Shown: positions 29,788 through 38,808 of the stretch, in pieces
Numbering within the stretch: the first letter of the stretch is position 1
How the letters are laid out: every line of letters begins with the position of its first letter
Assembly: GCF_001937195.1 (NCBI RefSeq)
Contig: NZ_MSDO01000003.1
Coordinates: forward strand, 1-64,000
Direction of reading: 5' to 3'
DNA: 64,000 nucleotides
Origin: Salinicola socius
GTDB taxonomy: Bacteria; Pseudomonadota; Gammaproteobacteria; Pseudomonadales; Halomonadaceae
Program-made: the position numbers and the translations under genes
The notes under the pieces: model-generated
Told to the model about the DNA's origin: nothing
The model's input: only the letters and a program-made list of their open reading frames with translations
Databases searched by the model: none

Positions 29788-30705
29788 TTGAATCTTGAAA
29801 CCAAGTGGCTCGAGGACTTCGTTGCCTTGTCCAACACGCGCAGTTTTTCGGCATCGGCGCGTCAGCGACACGTTACTCAGCCTGCCTTCAGCCGCCGGAT
29901 CCGCTCGCTGGAGCAGGTGGTCGGCGCCACTCTGGTGGATCGCTCGACGACCCCGGTCAGCCTGACGCCGGAGGGGCAGCTTTTTCTGGTCACGGCACGC
30001 AATATCGTCGAACAGCTCAACGACAGCCTGGCCCATCTTCGCGGCCTGGCAATGGACAACGAAGCGCTGGACATCGTTGCGGCCCACTCGTTGGCGCTGG
30101 CTTTCTATCCCCCGTGGATATCACGATTGCAGAAGGGCGTCGGTGAACTGCCGACCCGTCTGGTCGCGATGAATGTCGGCGACGCCATCCATGTGCTGCG
30201 CGAAGGCAATTGCGACTTGATGCTGGCGTATCACGATCCCTATGCCACGATGCAGCTCGACGCCGAGATATTTCCTTCGTTCTCCATAGGTCAGGTGAAG
30301 ATGGTGCCCATCAGCGTGCCGGATGGCAGCGGCGGGCCAAAATTCTCGTTCGAAGGGGAAGGGCCGATACCGTTTCTCTCATACACTCAGGGCGCCTTCC
30401 TGGGTCGCAGTGTTCGCATGTTGCTCAAGAACGAGCCCGGTCGAATGCGGCTGAAGACCGTCTACGAGACCGCCATGGCGGAGGGGCTCAAGGGGATGGC
30501 GCTGCAGGGCGTCGGCCTTGCCTGGATTCCCGATTTCTGCATTCGCGATGAGCTGGCCACCGGCAAGTTGGTTCGCGCGGCGGACGAAAGCTGGGATATC
30601 CCGCTGGAGATCCGGCTCTATCGTTGCTCGCTGGTACACAAGCCCGGCGTCGAAAAGCTGTGGAGGCGGATGATGAAGCTCCCCAGTGATTTTCTGCGTG
30701 CATGA
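29788..30705 (+). CDS. LysR-family regulator, HypT-like
   Basis: A 305-residue LysR regulator resembling E. coli HypT (YjiE), the hypochlorite-responsive factor: NLETKWLEDFVALSNTRSFS and QPAFSRRIRSLEQ follow HypT closely in the DNA-binding part, and GVGLAWIPDFCIRDELATGKLV in the effector part is similar. HypT is activated by methionine oxidation; whether that holds here is unknown. The start is TTG at 29788, chosen because GGGAGG stands 5 bases upstream and the protein then begins MNLETKW. It lies between cls and yihY on the same strand, with no divergent partner. Confidence 0.87.
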   Translation: MNLETKWLEDFVALSNTRSFSASARQRHVTQPAFSRRIRSLEQVVGATLVDRSTTPVSLTPEGQLFLVTARNIVEQLNDSLAHLRGLAMDNEALDIVAAHSLALAFYPPWISRLQKGVGELPTRLVAMNVGDAIHVLREGNCDLMLAYHDPYATMQLDAEIFPSFSIGQVKMVPISVPDGSGGPKFSFEGEGPIPFLSYTQGAFLGRSVRMLLKNEPGRMRLKTVYETAMAEGLKGMALQGVGLAWIPDFCIRDELATGKLVRAADESWDIPLEIRLYRCSLVHKPGVEKLWRRMMKLPSDFLRA

Positions 30706-30883
30706 GGCTGGTCGACCGGCAGAAACGGCGCGGCGGATTTCAGCCGGTGAGACTGGCATTGCTGTAATCTCGGCTAAACTGCTGATGTACAGAGAAACAG
30801 CATCGGGAAACGGCCTATCGGCCAGCGATTTCCCCAAAGTTCGTCTGCACCGAGCAAGGTGGAGCCAATCATAAGGATCCAAC

Positions 30884-31855
30884 GTGACAGCCCTTCATAC
30901 CAGCGTCGTTTCTTTCGGCAAGTATTGGTTCGCCGTGGTCCGCGATTCCATCAAACTCTGGCTCGATCGCAACGCTTTCAGCTACGCCGGCTCACTGGCG
31001 TTCTACACGCTCTTTTCACTGGCGCCGACCGTCATCATCGCGGTCACCGTGGTGGGGTTGTGGCTGGGCGAGGATGCGGCGCGCGGCGAGATCGTGACGC
31101 GCCTGCAGGATACTTTAGGGCCGTCCGCTGCCAGCGCGATCGAAAGCGCCGTCGCGCAATCCAGCATTCAGGCTTCGGGCATCCTGCCCACGGTGGCGGG
31201 CTTCGTCACGCTGCTCATCGGGGCGACGACGGTGTTCGGTCAGATGCAGTTTTCACTCAATACCATCTGGGGGGTTGCCCCCAATCCGGATCGCAACAGC
31301 ATCTTTCTATTTGCCAAGAAGCGCCTGCTGTCGATGGCCGTGGTACTGGCGATCGGTTTCGTGCTGCTTGTGTCACTGATATTGGGCGTCATCGTACAGG
31401 CGACGTTCAGTTACGCCGGGGACTGGGTGCCTGGCAGCGTGTTTCTCCTCGAGATCGCTCAGTTCGCCTTGTCGATCGTGGTCATCACGCTCTTTTTTGC
31501 TGCCATCTTCAAGGTGCTCCCGGACGTCGTGCTGTCCTATCGCGACGTGCTGCTGGGCGCCCTGGTGACGGCGGTGCTGTTCATCATCGGGCGCAACGCA
31601 ATTGCGGCCTATCTGGCGCACACCGCAACGGCTTCGACGTATGGGGCGGCGGGCTCGGTGGTGCTGGTCCTGCTATGGGTTTACTACTCGTCGTTGATCC
31701 TGCTGTTCGGCGCCGCATTCACGCGAACTCACGTCGTTGCGAAGGGACGTCGAATCGTGCCACGCAACACGGCCGTACTGGTACGCCATGAAGTCATAAA
31801 GAAGGAGGACCCAGCTCATGACACACCGAACGATCAAGGCTTGGGTGAGCGGTAG
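30884..31855 (+). CDS. YihY/BrkB-family inner-membrane protein
   Basis: A 323-residue protein with about six membrane segments of the YihY family (formerly called ribonuclease BN or virulence factor BrkB). FSYAGSLAFYTLFSLAPTVIIA at residues 30-50 and ASTYGAAGSVVLVLLWVYYSSLILLFGAAFTR near the end (quoted in parts: ASTYGAAGS, WVYYSSLILLFGA) are family signatures. Molecular function is unresolved; transport has been suggested. Start is GTG at 30884, after AAGGAT. It overlaps acyP by 38 bases. Confidence 0.9.
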   Translation: MTALHTSVVSFGKYWFAVVRDSIKLWLDRNAFSYAGSLAFYTLFSLAPTVIIAVTVVGLWLGEDAARGEIVTRLQDTLGPSAASAIESAVAQSSIQASGILPTVAGFVTLLIGATTVFGQMQFSLNTIWGVAPNPDRNSIFLFAKKRLLSMAVVLAIGFVLLVSLILGVIVQATFSYAGDWVPGSVFLLEIAQFALSIVVITLFFAAIFKVLPDVVLSYRDVLLGALVTAVLFIIGRNAIAAYLAHTATASTYGAAGSVVLVLLWVYYSSLILLFGAAFTRTHVVAKGRRIVPRNTAVLVRHEVIKKEDPAHDTPNDQGLGER

Positions 31856-32090
31856 AGTCCAGGGCGTGAGCTATCGTGAACACGTTCGGCGCCATGCCGA
31901 GCGCTGGGGTATCACCGGACACGCCATCAATCTCGAGGATGGTCGTGTCGAGGTGATGGCCCATGGCGAGGCCATTGCCATCGCCGAGCTGATCGATCAA
32001 CTGTGGGATGGCTCGCCGGCGGCCGACGTCACCGATGTGACGGTGGAAGACGCTACGTTCGCGGCGCCGGCGAGCTTCACCACAGGCTGA
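31818..32090 (+). CDS. acyP: Acylphosphatase
   Basis: A 90-residue acylphosphatase, the normal size. The phosphate loop and catalytic arginine are in GRVQGVSYRE (Arg20) and the catalytic asparagine in GHAINLEDGRVEV (Asn38). It hydrolyses acyl phosphates such as carbamoyl- and 1,3-bisphosphoglycerate. ATG at 31818 is preceded by AAGGAGGA and lies inside the yihY 3' end, indicating translational coupling. A long hairpin follows the gene. Confidence 0.94.
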   Translation: MTHRTIKAWVSGRVQGVSYREHVRRHAERWGITGHAINLEDGRVEVMAHGEAIAIAELIDQLWDGSPAADVTDVTVEDATFAAPASFTTG

Positions 32091-32104
32091 AGCCTGACGG
32101 CAAC

Positions 32105-32144
32105 GATCTGGTCCGAGCGCTGCAGCTCGCGATCGGACCAGATC
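32105..32144. terminator. Hairpin between convergent acyP and nucleoside hydrolase gene
   Basis: A 12-bp perfect stem (GATCTGGTCCGA / TCGGACCAGATC) with a 16-base loop lies between the two convergent stops. It lacks a T-run, so it may act as a bidirectional transcript end or 3' stabiliser rather than a classical terminator. Confidence 0.55.
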
Positions 32145-32147
32145 ACA

Positions 32148-33104
32148 TCAGCGAGCGGGGGGAGTCGTGAGTGTGTCGACGATCCATTCGATCACGGCGG
32201 GGCCGTCGGCATTCAGGCACACCTCTGCCGGGGCACCCTGCGACCAGCGGGTATCCACGAATTCCCGCCGTTCCGGCGCCATCACGGTCTGCCCCTCGGC
32301 CAATCCCTCGGTCACCACGCTCAGATATCCCCGCTCGACGGTAAAGAGATCCGGTCGCAGCAACCAGACCAGTGCGCAGCTGTCGTGGGGGCAGCATCCG
32401 TCGATCCCCAGTGCCTGCCGATAGAACTGGCGGTAGAACGCATAGCTCTCGCCCAGCACTTTCCCCAGCGGCCCTTGGGCATCGACGATCCGCGCCATGC
32501 TTTGTGGGTCCAGCACGCAGCGATGCGTTGCGTCCAGCCCGACCAGCGTCAACGGCCAGCTAGCCTGCAGCACCTTGGCAGCGGCGTGGGGATCATTGAA
32601 GATATTGGCTTCTGCAACCGGGGTCACATTGCCGCCTTCCCGAATCGATCCTCCCATCACCACCACGCGTTTGACCTTGTCGACCAGGCCGGGGTCGAGC
32701 TGCAACGCGGCGGCGAGATTGCCCAGAGGCCCGACGGCAACCAGCACGACTTCACCGGGACGGGCATTGACCTGATCGACGATGAACTGCGCCGCGCTCT
32801 GTTTCAGCGCTTGCGTGGTGATCTCGGGAAGCGCGATGTTGCCCAGACCATTATCGCCGTGGATATGTCCCGGCGGCGGATTCTTTGGCTTGACCAGCGG
32901 CTCTGCCGCGCCTTGAGCTACCGGAATCGACTGCCCGGCCAGTTCCGCGAGCAGCAGTGCGTTGTGGGTCGCGACATCGATCGTGACGTTGCCGAACGTC
33001 GTCGTCAGCCCGAGCAGCTCGATGTCGGGATGCGCCAGAGCGATGGCGATCGCCTGAGCGTCGTCGACACCCGGATCCGTGTCGAAAATGATGGGCGTAG
33101 GCAT
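32148..33104 (-). CDS. Ribonucleoside hydrolase (IunH/Rih family)
   Basis: A 318-residue inosine-uridine-preferring nucleoside hydrolase. The Ca2+ site DTDPGVDDA is at residues 8-16, followed by LTTTFGNV, VAVGPLGNLA, VVVMGGSI, EANIFNDPHAA and the late CCPHDSCALVWLL with its conserved aspartate. It splits nucleosides into base and ribose. It is the last gene of a three-gene minus-strand unit after the PfkB-family kinase, so ribose released here could be phosphorylated by the neighbour. ATG at 33104 follows AGGAAAT. Base preference is not evident. Confidence 0.93.
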   Translation of the reverse strand: MPTPIIFDTDPGVDDAQAIAIALAHPDIELLGLTTTFGNVTIDVATHNALLLAELAGQSIPVAQGAAEPLVKPKNPPPGHIHGDNGLGNIALPEITTQALKQSAAQFIVDQVNARPGEVVLVAVGPLGNLAAALQLDPGLVDKVKRVVVMGGSIREGGNVTPVAEANIFNDPHAAAKVLQASWPLTLVGLDATHRCVLDPQSMARIVDAQGPLGKVLGESYAFYRQFYRQALGIDGCCPHDSCALVWLLRPDLFTVERGYLSVVTEGLAEGQTVMAPERREFVDTRWSQGAPAEVCLNADGPAVIEWIVDTLTTPPAR

Positions 33105-33179
33105 GATATTTCCTGGATTCGGTCCTGTTGGTGTGCCAGCCGTAGCCGGTCACGTAAAGTCATTCGGGTGTTCGGTCGT

Positions 33180-34115
33180 TCAGGTTTCGAGCGAGAGAGC
33201 GGGCAACGTCTGCAGGGCTTCCTCGACGTCCTTGCTTGTCGGAATGCTGGGCTCGGCGCCGGCCTTTTGAACGCACAGCGCCGAGGCAGTCGTCGCCAGA
33301 CGGAGTGCCTGCTCGACATCGTCCCCCCGTTGCCTGGCCGCCATGAAGTAGCCGATGAAAGTATCGCCGGCCGCAGTCGTGTCGATCGCAGCCACCGCAT
33401 GGGCCGCCAATGTCACGCGTGCGCCTCGGTACTGATGGCACACGCCTTCGCTGCCCAGCGTCAGCACGATCTCCACCTCCGGCAGGCGCGTTGACAGCGC
33501 TTCGAGCAGCGTGCCGGCATCGGCGGATTCCTCCTGCCCAGCCAGCGCGGCCGCTTCGCCGCGGTTGAGAAACAGGATCCGGCACAGCTCGAGCGGAAGC
33601 TCGGTAACGTCTGTCGAAAGCGGAGCCGGATTGAAGGCGATGGAAAGCCCGTTAGCCGCGGCAAGGCGCAGGAGGCGTTCGGCGGCGTTGCATTCGTTCT
33701 GCAACAGCACCCAGTCGCCGGCTCTCGCGGAGCCGACCAAGGCTTCCAGGCGCGCTTCATCGAAGCCGTGATTGGCGCCAGGATAGAGGATGATCGCGTT
33801 TTCGGCAGCGTCGTCCACCTGAATCAGCGCGTGACCGCTCGCTTCGGCGACCAATTCGATGTCGGCCACCTCGACGCCCGCGTCTTCGAGCGGGGCCAGC
33901 GCCCAGCGATCACTCTCACCGAGTCGCCCCCAGTGGGCGACCTTGCCGCCGGCCCGCGCCAGCGCCAGTGACTGATTGGCGCCTTTGCCGCCCAGCACCT
34001 GATGCACGCTGGTGCTCGCCAGGGTTTCGCCCGGCCGAACCAGGTGAGGGACCCGGTAGACGTAATCGATATTGATGGAGCCGTAGTTGTAAATCGTCGG
34101 TGTCTCTTTTGCCAT
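33180..34115 (-). CDS. PfkB-family carbohydrate kinase (ribokinase-like)
   Basis: A 311-residue kinase of the ribokinase family. N-terminal YGSINIDYVYRVPHLVRPGET and VLGGKGANQSLALARAG match the ribokinase substrate lid; DTTAAGDTFIGYF carries the catalytic aspartate and anion hole. With the nucleoside hydrolase 75 bases downstream, ribose is the natural candidate substrate. ATG at 34115 follows GAGGGAC, and the upstream dehydrogenase gene ends 11 bases before it. Identity as true ribokinase is inference. Confidence 0.88.
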   Translation of the reverse strand: MAKETPTIYNYGSINIDYVYRVPHLVRPGETLASTSVHQVLGGKGANQSLALARAGGKVAHWGRLGESDRWALAPLEDAGVEVADIELVAEASGHALIQVDDAAENAIILYPGANHGFDEARLEALVGSARAGDWVLLQNECNAAERLLRLAAANGLSIAFNPAPLSTDVTELPLELCRILFLNRGEAAALAGQEESADAGTLLEALSTRLPEVEIVLTLGSEGVCHQYRGARVTLAAHAVAAIDTTAAGDTFIGYFMAARQRGDDVEQALRLATTASALCVQKAGAEPSIPTSKDVEEALQTLPALSLET

Positions 34116-34126
34116 GTCGTCGTCCC

Positions 34127-35059
34127 TCAGACCAGCCAGCCACGTAGATTGTCCGCCGTCAGCTCGACGACTCGCTGGCGTGCTTCCGGTGTGATCCATG
34201 CATTGTGGGGCGTCACGATGAGGTTGAGCGGTTCGGAAAGCGCATCGAGCAGGGCATGCCCCTGACGCGGCGGCTCGGCGGGTAGACTGTCGACGGCCAA
34301 TCCGCCAAGACGCCGATCCCGCAGCGCGCCCAGCGCCGCGCTTTCGTCGATGATCCCGCCGCGAGCACAGTTGATCAGCAGCGCATCGGACTTCATCGCA
34401 GCCAGCGCATCGCTATCGATGAGACCACGCGTTGCGTCGGTCAGCGGACAGTGCAGGCTGAGCACGTCTGCGTCACTGAGCAAGGAGGCCAGCGCCGGAC
34501 GTGAATCGTGGGCCTCGTTGCCAGGGCGGGCGCAGAAGGTGACCCGCATGCCGAAGGCTTCGCCGAGCTTGGCCACGGCGGTGCCGAGCACGCCGCTACC
34601 GACGATGACCAGATGCTTGCCGGCCAGTTGCAGCGTGCGGTGATCGAGCAGGCAGAAAATGTCGCTGCGCTGCCAGGCACCCGCGCGAAGATCGGTCTGA
34701 TAGAGTGGAAGACGCGCGGCCAGTGTGAGCATCAGCATCAAGGTGTGCTGGGCGACACTGGCCGTACCGTAGGCCGCGACATTGCGCACGGTGATCCCGC
34801 GCCGCTCGGCGGCTACCATGTCGATATTGTTGGTGCCGGTCGCCAGCACGCAGATCAGCTTCAGGTCCGGCAACGTGTCGATCAGCTCGGCGTCGATGAC
34901 GACCTTGTTGGTCAGGGCGATCGTGGCGCCGGTCAGACGCTCCCGCGTCTGCTCGGCCGAGGTGAGCTGATGAACGTCGAGATTGTCGACGAGGGTGCGA
35001 ATCGGGGCGAGATCGACGTCGTCACCCAGTGAGGCGGCATCCAGAAGTACGGCTTTCAT
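34127..35059 (-). CDS. D-2-hydroxyacid dehydrogenase (hydroxypyruvate/glycerate reductase-like)
   Basis: A 310-residue NAD(P)-dependent dehydrogenase. The cofactor motif is GSGVLGTAVA; the catalytic triad can be placed as Arg in NCARGGIIDE, Glu in LPAEPPRQ and His in TPHNAWITPEAR. The pattern is closest to glycerate dehydrogenase/hydroxypyruvate reductase. It is the first gene of the minus-strand unit with the PfkB kinase (11 bases downstream) and nucleoside hydrolase; why such a reductase sits with nucleoside salvage is unclear. ATG at 35059 follows AAGGAAAAG. Confidence 0.88.
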   Translation of the reverse strand: MKAVLLDAASLGDDVDLAPIRTLVDNLDVHQLTSAEQTRERLTGATIALTNKVVIDAELIDTLPDLKLICVLATGTNNIDMVAAERRGITVRNVAAYGTASVAQHTLMLMLTLAARLPLYQTDLRAGAWQRSDIFCLLDHRTLQLAGKHLVIVGSGVLGTAVAKLGEAFGMRVTFCARPGNEAHDSRPALASLLSDADVLSLHCPLTDATRGLIDSDALAAMKSDALLINCARGGIIDESAALGALRDRRLGGLAVDSLPAEPPRQGHALLDALSEPLNLIVTPHNAWITPEARQRVVELTADNLRGWLV

Positions 35060-35453
35060 GCTTCTTTTCCTTGTCTCTTTTCTGTCTATCGACCGTGCTC
35101 TTGCGTCGTCGTCTCACAATCGCTGGCGTGCGAACGACGACATCGGCGTTATCAGCCGGTAATATTGCCCGCGACCGGCTGCTGCGCGCTATACTATGCG
35201 GCTTTCGAACGCGGCTTTCGAATCCAATCTGGCAAGTGCGGGTTCGGACAGCGCTTCGCGGGCTTCGAGACCTGCGGAAGCAGTCCTTGAAAAAGCCGGC
35301 TCGGCCCCGATTTCAATAGCGATCTGGAAGGCGACGCCTCACCGCTTGCGGTGTCACGGCAATACGCCAGAAGGCCCCGACACCGGGGCGCGTCGACAGC
35401 AGGGCGGTGCCGAAACATGAAGCGGCGCTATCCCGTCTTGGAGTGATGAAACC
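35060..35453. other. Divergent intergenic region hydroxyacid dehydrogenase / fmdB
   Basis: This 394-base gap has no supported gene. It contains a promoter candidate at 35165-35195 directed to fmdB and a 13-base tandem pair GCGGCTTTCGAA(C/T) at 35198-35223 directly downstream of its -10. The fmdB leader would be about 250 bases long. Confidence 0.5.
35165..35195 (+). promoter_or_regulatory. Candidate promoter for fmdB-aspS
   Basis: TTGCCC at 35165-35170 and TATACT at 35190-35195 are 19 bases apart. The -10 is good, the spacer is longer than ideal. Confidence 0.35.
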
Positions 35454-35729
35454 ATGCCCATCTACGAATATGAGTGCAAGGCCTGCGGCCATCGCCTGGA
35501 GAAGCTTCAAAAGCTCAGCGCGGCACCGTTGACCGACTGTCCGGCCTGTGAGCGTTCGGCGCTTTCCCGGCTGGTCTCGGCGGCCGGATTTCGGCTGGCC
35601 GGGGGTGGCTGGTATGAAACCGATTTCAAATCGGGCAGCAAGAAGAATCTCGTGGGCGATAGCGCCAGTCCCGCACCGTCAGGCGATAGCGGCAGCAAAT
35701 CGAGCGGCGATAGCAAAGCGTCGGCCTGA
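35454..35729 (+). CDS. FmdB-family zinc ribbon protein
   Basis: A 91-residue protein with the FmdB putative regulatory zinc ribbon: [13 protein letters not shown] and [18 protein letters not shown] supply CxxC pairs at about residues 8-11 and 29-32. The C-terminal 25 residues are Ser/Gly/Asp-rich and disordered. Function of the family in proteobacteria is unknown, but it very often precedes aspS, as here (44 bases). ATG at 35454 follows TGGAGTGATGAAACC. Direct repeats of CTTCACAATTTTAGG type occupy the gap to aspS. Confidence 0.9.
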   Translation: MPIYEYECKACGHRLEKLQKLSAAPLTDCPACERSALSRLVSAAGFRLAGGGWYETDFKSGSKKNLVGDSASPAPSGDSGSKSSGDSKASA

Positions 35730-35773
35730 GTACCGTCTTCACATTTTTAGGCTTCACAATTTTAGGATCCAGC

Positions 35774-37555
35774 ATGCGCAGTCATTATTGCGGCCAGTTG
35801 AACGAGTCATTGATCGATCACGAAGTCACGCTTTGCGGGTGGGTGCATCGCCGCCGCGACCATGGCGGTGTCATTTTCCTCGATATGCGCGATCGAGATG
35901 GTGTCGCTCAGGTGGTGGTGGATCCCGATACTGCAGAAGCCTTTGCCAATGCCGACCGCGCGCGTAGCGAGTATGTGCTGCGTATCGTCGGTCGCATTCG
36001 ATTGCGCCCCGAAGGCACCCAGAACCCCAACATGCCCACCGGCATGATCGAGGTGCTGGCCAAGCAGGTCGATGTCCTGAACACCGCCGCCACACCGCCT
36101 TTCCAGCTCGACGAGCACGGTAAAGTGGGCGAAGAGGTGCGGCTCAAGTATCGCTATATCGACCTGCGCCGTCCGGAAATGATCGAGAAGCTGCGCCTGC
36201 GTTCGCGTATCACCCATAGCGTCCGCGCCTATCTCGAGGATCAGGGCTTCCTCGATATCGAGACCCCGATTCTGACTCGAGCCACGCCGGAAGGGGCACG
36301 TGACTACCTGGTGCCGAGCCGGACCCACGATGGCCATTTCTTCGCGCTGCCGCAGTCGCCTCAGCTGTTCAAGCAGCTGCTGATGGTGTCCGGTTTCGAC
36401 CGCTACTATCAGATCGCCAAGTGCTTCCGGGATGAGGACCTGCGTGCGGATCGGCAGCCGGAATTCACCCAGATCGACATCGAAGCGTCGTTCGTCGACG
36501 AACAGGACATCATGGGCACCACCGAACAGATGGTGCGCCAGCTGTTCCAGGAAACCCTTGACGTGGCGTTGCCGGAATTCCCGCGCATGCCCTACAGCGA
36601 AGCGATGCAGCGTTACGGCTCCGACAAGCCGGACCTGCGCATTCCGCTGGAACTGGTAGACGTCGACGATCTGATGCAGTCTGTCGACTTCAAGGTCTTC
36701 TCAGGCCCGGCCAAGGCGGAGGACGGTCGCGTCGCCGCGCTCAAGGTCAGCGGTGGCGCCAAGCTGTCGCGCAAGGAGATCGACGACTACACCAAGTTCG
36801 TCGGCATCTACGGTGCCAAAGGGCTGGCCTGGATCAAGGTCAACGAACGCGCGAAAGGACTCGAGGGCCTGCAGTCGCCGATCGTCAAGTTCATGGAAGG
36901 CATCGTCGAGCAGTTGCTGGATCGCGTCGGTGCCGAGGATGGCGACATCATCTTCTTCGGAGCCGACAAGACGCGGATCGTCAACGAGGCGATCGGGGCG
37001 TTGCGCGTCAAGCTGGGTGAAGACCTCGATCTCTACACTGCCCGATGGGCTCCGCTGTGGGTCGTCGACTTTCCGATGTTCGAAGCCGATGACAATGGCC
37101 GCCTGTCCGCGTTGCACCATCCGTTCACGGCGCCGTCCTGCTCGCCGGAGGAACTCCAGTCATCGCCGGCCACGGCATTGTCCCGCGCCTACGACATGGT
37201 GCTGAACGGCACCGAGCTCGGTGGCGGCTCGATCCGTATTCACGATCAGGCGATGCAGCGTGCCGTCTTCGAGGTGCTGGGTATCGGTAAGGAAGAGGCC
37301 GAGGAAAAGTTTGGCTTCCTGCTCGACGCATTGCAGTACGGCGCACCGCCTCACGGTGGCCTGGCTTTCGGTCTCGACCGTCTGGTGATGCTGATGACCG
37401 GGTCGCGCACGATCCGTGACGTGATCGCCTTCCCCAAGACGCAGAGCGCCGCGGATCTAATGACCGATGCCCCCGGCGAGGTCACCAATCAGCAGCTACG
37501 CGACTTGCACATCCGCCTGCGTCAGAAAGCGCAGCCGGAAAACGCCGGCGAATAG
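35774..37555 (+). CDS. aspS: Aspartyl-tRNA synthetase
   Basis: A 593-residue class II tRNA synthetase of the bacterial type. The N-terminal OB-fold begins [32 protein letters not shown] (parts: [12 protein letters not shown]); motif 2 reads [16 protein letters not shown] and motif 3 [15 protein letters not shown], with the bacterial GAD insertion between. It charges tRNA-Asp and, if asparagine synthetase is absent, possibly tRNA-Asn. ATG at 35774 follows AGGATCC. A terminator lies after the gene. The CdiA toxin domain encoded nearby belongs to a family that cleaves tRNA-Asp among others. Confidence 0.98.
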   Translation: MRSHYCGQLNESLIDHEVTLCGWVHRRRDHGGVIFLDMRDRDGVAQVVVDPDTAEAFANADRARSEYVLRIVGRIRLRPEGTQNPNMPTGMIEVLAKQVDVLNTAATPPFQLDEHGKVGEEVRLKYRYIDLRRPEMIEKLRLRSRITHSVRAYLEDQGFLDIETPILTRATPEGARDYLVPSRTHDGHFFALPQSPQLFKQLLMVSGFDRYYQIAKCFRDEDLRADRQPEFTQIDIEASFVDEQDIMGTTEQMVRQLFQETLDVALPEFPRMPYSEAMQRYGSDKPDLRIPLELVDVDDLMQSVDFKVFSGPAKAEDGRVAALKVSGGAKLSRKEIDDYTKFVGIYGAKGLAWIKVNERAKGLEGLQSPIVKFMEGIVEQLLDRVGAEDGDIIFFGADKTRIVNEAIGALRVKLGEDLDLYTARWAPLWVVDFPMFEADDNGRLSALHHPFTAPSCSPEELQSSPATALSRAYDMVLNGTELGGGSIRIHDQAMQRAVFEVLGIGKEEAEEKFGFLLDALQYGAPPHGGLAFGLDRLVMLMTGSRTIRDVIAFPKTQSAADLMTDAPGEVTNQQLRDLHIRLRQKAQPENAGE

Positions 37556-37572
37556 TGAGCCTGGCTGTCATC

Positions 37573-37605
37573 ACACCGGCGTCCCCAGGGGCGCCGGTGT
37601 TGTTT
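37573..37605 (+). terminator. Terminator after aspS
   Basis: ACACCGGCG and CGCCGGTGT form a 9-bp perfect stem around TCCCCAGGGG, which can pair further, followed by TGTTT. It stands 17 bases after the aspS stop and separates aspS from ruvC. Confidence 0.75.
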
Positions 37606-37722
37606 CGACGGCGCGTCACTGAAATGCGCGTTAACCTGTTGGCATGCTAGAAGCGTGTTCGCCGACGCGACAGGAGATCTGGGGATGAGAGATATTGCTC
37701 AGCGGGTAGCGGAGTCCCGCTG

Positions 37723-38259
37723 TTGATTCTGCTGGGGATCGATCCCGGATCGCGGGTGACCGGCTACGGTGTGATCGATGTTGCCGCCAAGCCGCGCTAT
37801 GTCGCCAGCGGCTGCATTCGTATCGAGGGCGAAGATCTTGCCCAGAAACTGGCGCGGGTCTACGCCGGCGTCAGCGAGTTGATCGGCCTCTACCGGCCGA
37901 CGGAATTTGCCATCGAGCGCGTCTTCATGGCCAAGAATGCCGACTCCGCACTCAAGCTCGGTCAGGCCCGCGGTAGCGCCATCGTCTGCGCCGCCAACCA
38001 TGGCCTGCCGGTGCATGAGTATGCCGCTCGCCAGGTCAAGCAGGCGATCACCGGCAATGGCGGGGCGGAGAAGTCGCAGATTCAACACATGGTAATGGCA
38101 TTGCTGTCTCTCGACGCCCCGCCACCGGCCGATGCCGCCGACGCGTTGGCGATTGCATTGACCCATGGATACGCCCGTCAGGGCTTGCTGGCCGTGGCGC
38201 CCAAGCGTCGTGGAAAATCCTCGCGAGGCGGGCGGTGGCGGGACTTTCGCCCGGAATGA
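37723..38259 (+). CDS. ruvC: Holliday junction resolvase RuvC
   Basis: A 178-residue RuvC. Acidic catalytic residues are visible in [15 protein letters not shown] (Asp7), FAIERVFM (Glu) and [12 protein letters not shown] (two Asp). RuvC dimers cut Holliday junctions loaded by RuvAB. The start is TTG at 37723, the only start giving the normal N-terminus, with GGAG 8 bases upstream. A basic tail of about 20 residues ends the protein. Normally ruvA follows at once; here a cdi locus of about 7.5 kb on the opposite strand intervenes. yebC, often upstream, is absent. Confidence 0.96.
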   Translation: MILLGIDPGSRVTGYGVIDVAAKPRYVASGCIRIEGEDLAQKLARVYAGVSELIGLYRPTEFAIERVFMAKNADSALKLGQARGSAIVCAANHGLPVHEYAARQVKQAITGNGGAEKSQIQHMVMALLSLDAPPPADAADALAIALTHGYARQGLLAVAPKRRGKSSRGGRWRDFRPE

Positions 38260-38394
38260 GTGGACGTAAACCAGCTTGTCAGCTCAACTTACCGCGCTGC
38301 ACTGCGCAGGCCCAAGATCTCACCCGTGGTTTTAACGGCGAATAAAGAAGCGATTGAACCATCCCCCCGAGAACTTTCTGGTGAGCGAGAGTAT

Positions 38395-38424
38395 GTGTCT
38401 TAATTTTTAATTGAGACACTTTTT
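38395..38424 (+). terminator. AT-rich terminator between ruvC and cdiI
   Basis: GTGTCTTAATT, loop TTT, AATTGAGACAC form an 11-bp stem with one G-T pair, followed by TTTTT. Oriented to end plus-strand transcription from ruvC; the AT-rich composition belongs to the imported segment rather than the core. Confidence 0.75.
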
Positions 38425-38490
38425 GTATTTGGCTTGTAGCCCCTTAACGCTGAGATTGCTCGTTCCTCACCTTTTGATCTTTAAAAATAC

Positions 38491-38808
38491 CTAGTTTCTC
38501 ACCAAGACAAATTCGAGCAATAGATCGTTGTCTGTAATTAATTCAAGGAATTTCCTTGCCGATTTTATTGAGGTGTCTATAAAATATTTTTTGTCAGTGG
38601 TGGCTAAGCAAGAAAAGTCTGCAATAAAATCAAGATCGGGGGTTATTTTATCACCAGAAATGTTGAATCCTTCTATCCCAAGAATCGCCAGTTTTTGATG
38701 TTCGCAAAAATTTAGCAGCTTTTCGCTATCCTTTTTGTTGAATAGCTCCATATTTCCCAAAATTTTCGTTGGCTTCGGATCTGGCCGAGGCATTTTGTAT
38801 TCAGTCAT
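38491..38808 (-). CDS. cdiI: Putative immunity protein to the CdiA colicin E5-type toxin
   Basis: A 105-residue soluble protein directly after the toxin-coding end of cdiA. Its start codon ATG at 38808 overlaps the cdiA stop (ATGACTGA, 8 bases) and follows GGGAGGAAAATC. The middle stretch LAILGIEGFNI resembles WILGIDGG of the colicin E5 immunity protein. It is acidic in the C-terminal half, as expected for a partner of a basic nuclease. Composition is unlike the surroundings: the 60 bases 38581-38640 contain only 21 G+C. It should bind and neutralise the CdiA tip in the producing cell. Assignment rests on position, overlap and weak similarity. Confidence 0.82.
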   Translation of the reverse strand: MTEYKMPRPDPKPTKILGNMELFNKKDSEKLLNFCEHQKLAILGIEGFNISGDKITPDLDFIADFSCLATTDKKYFIDTSIKSARKFLELITDNDLLLEFVLVRN

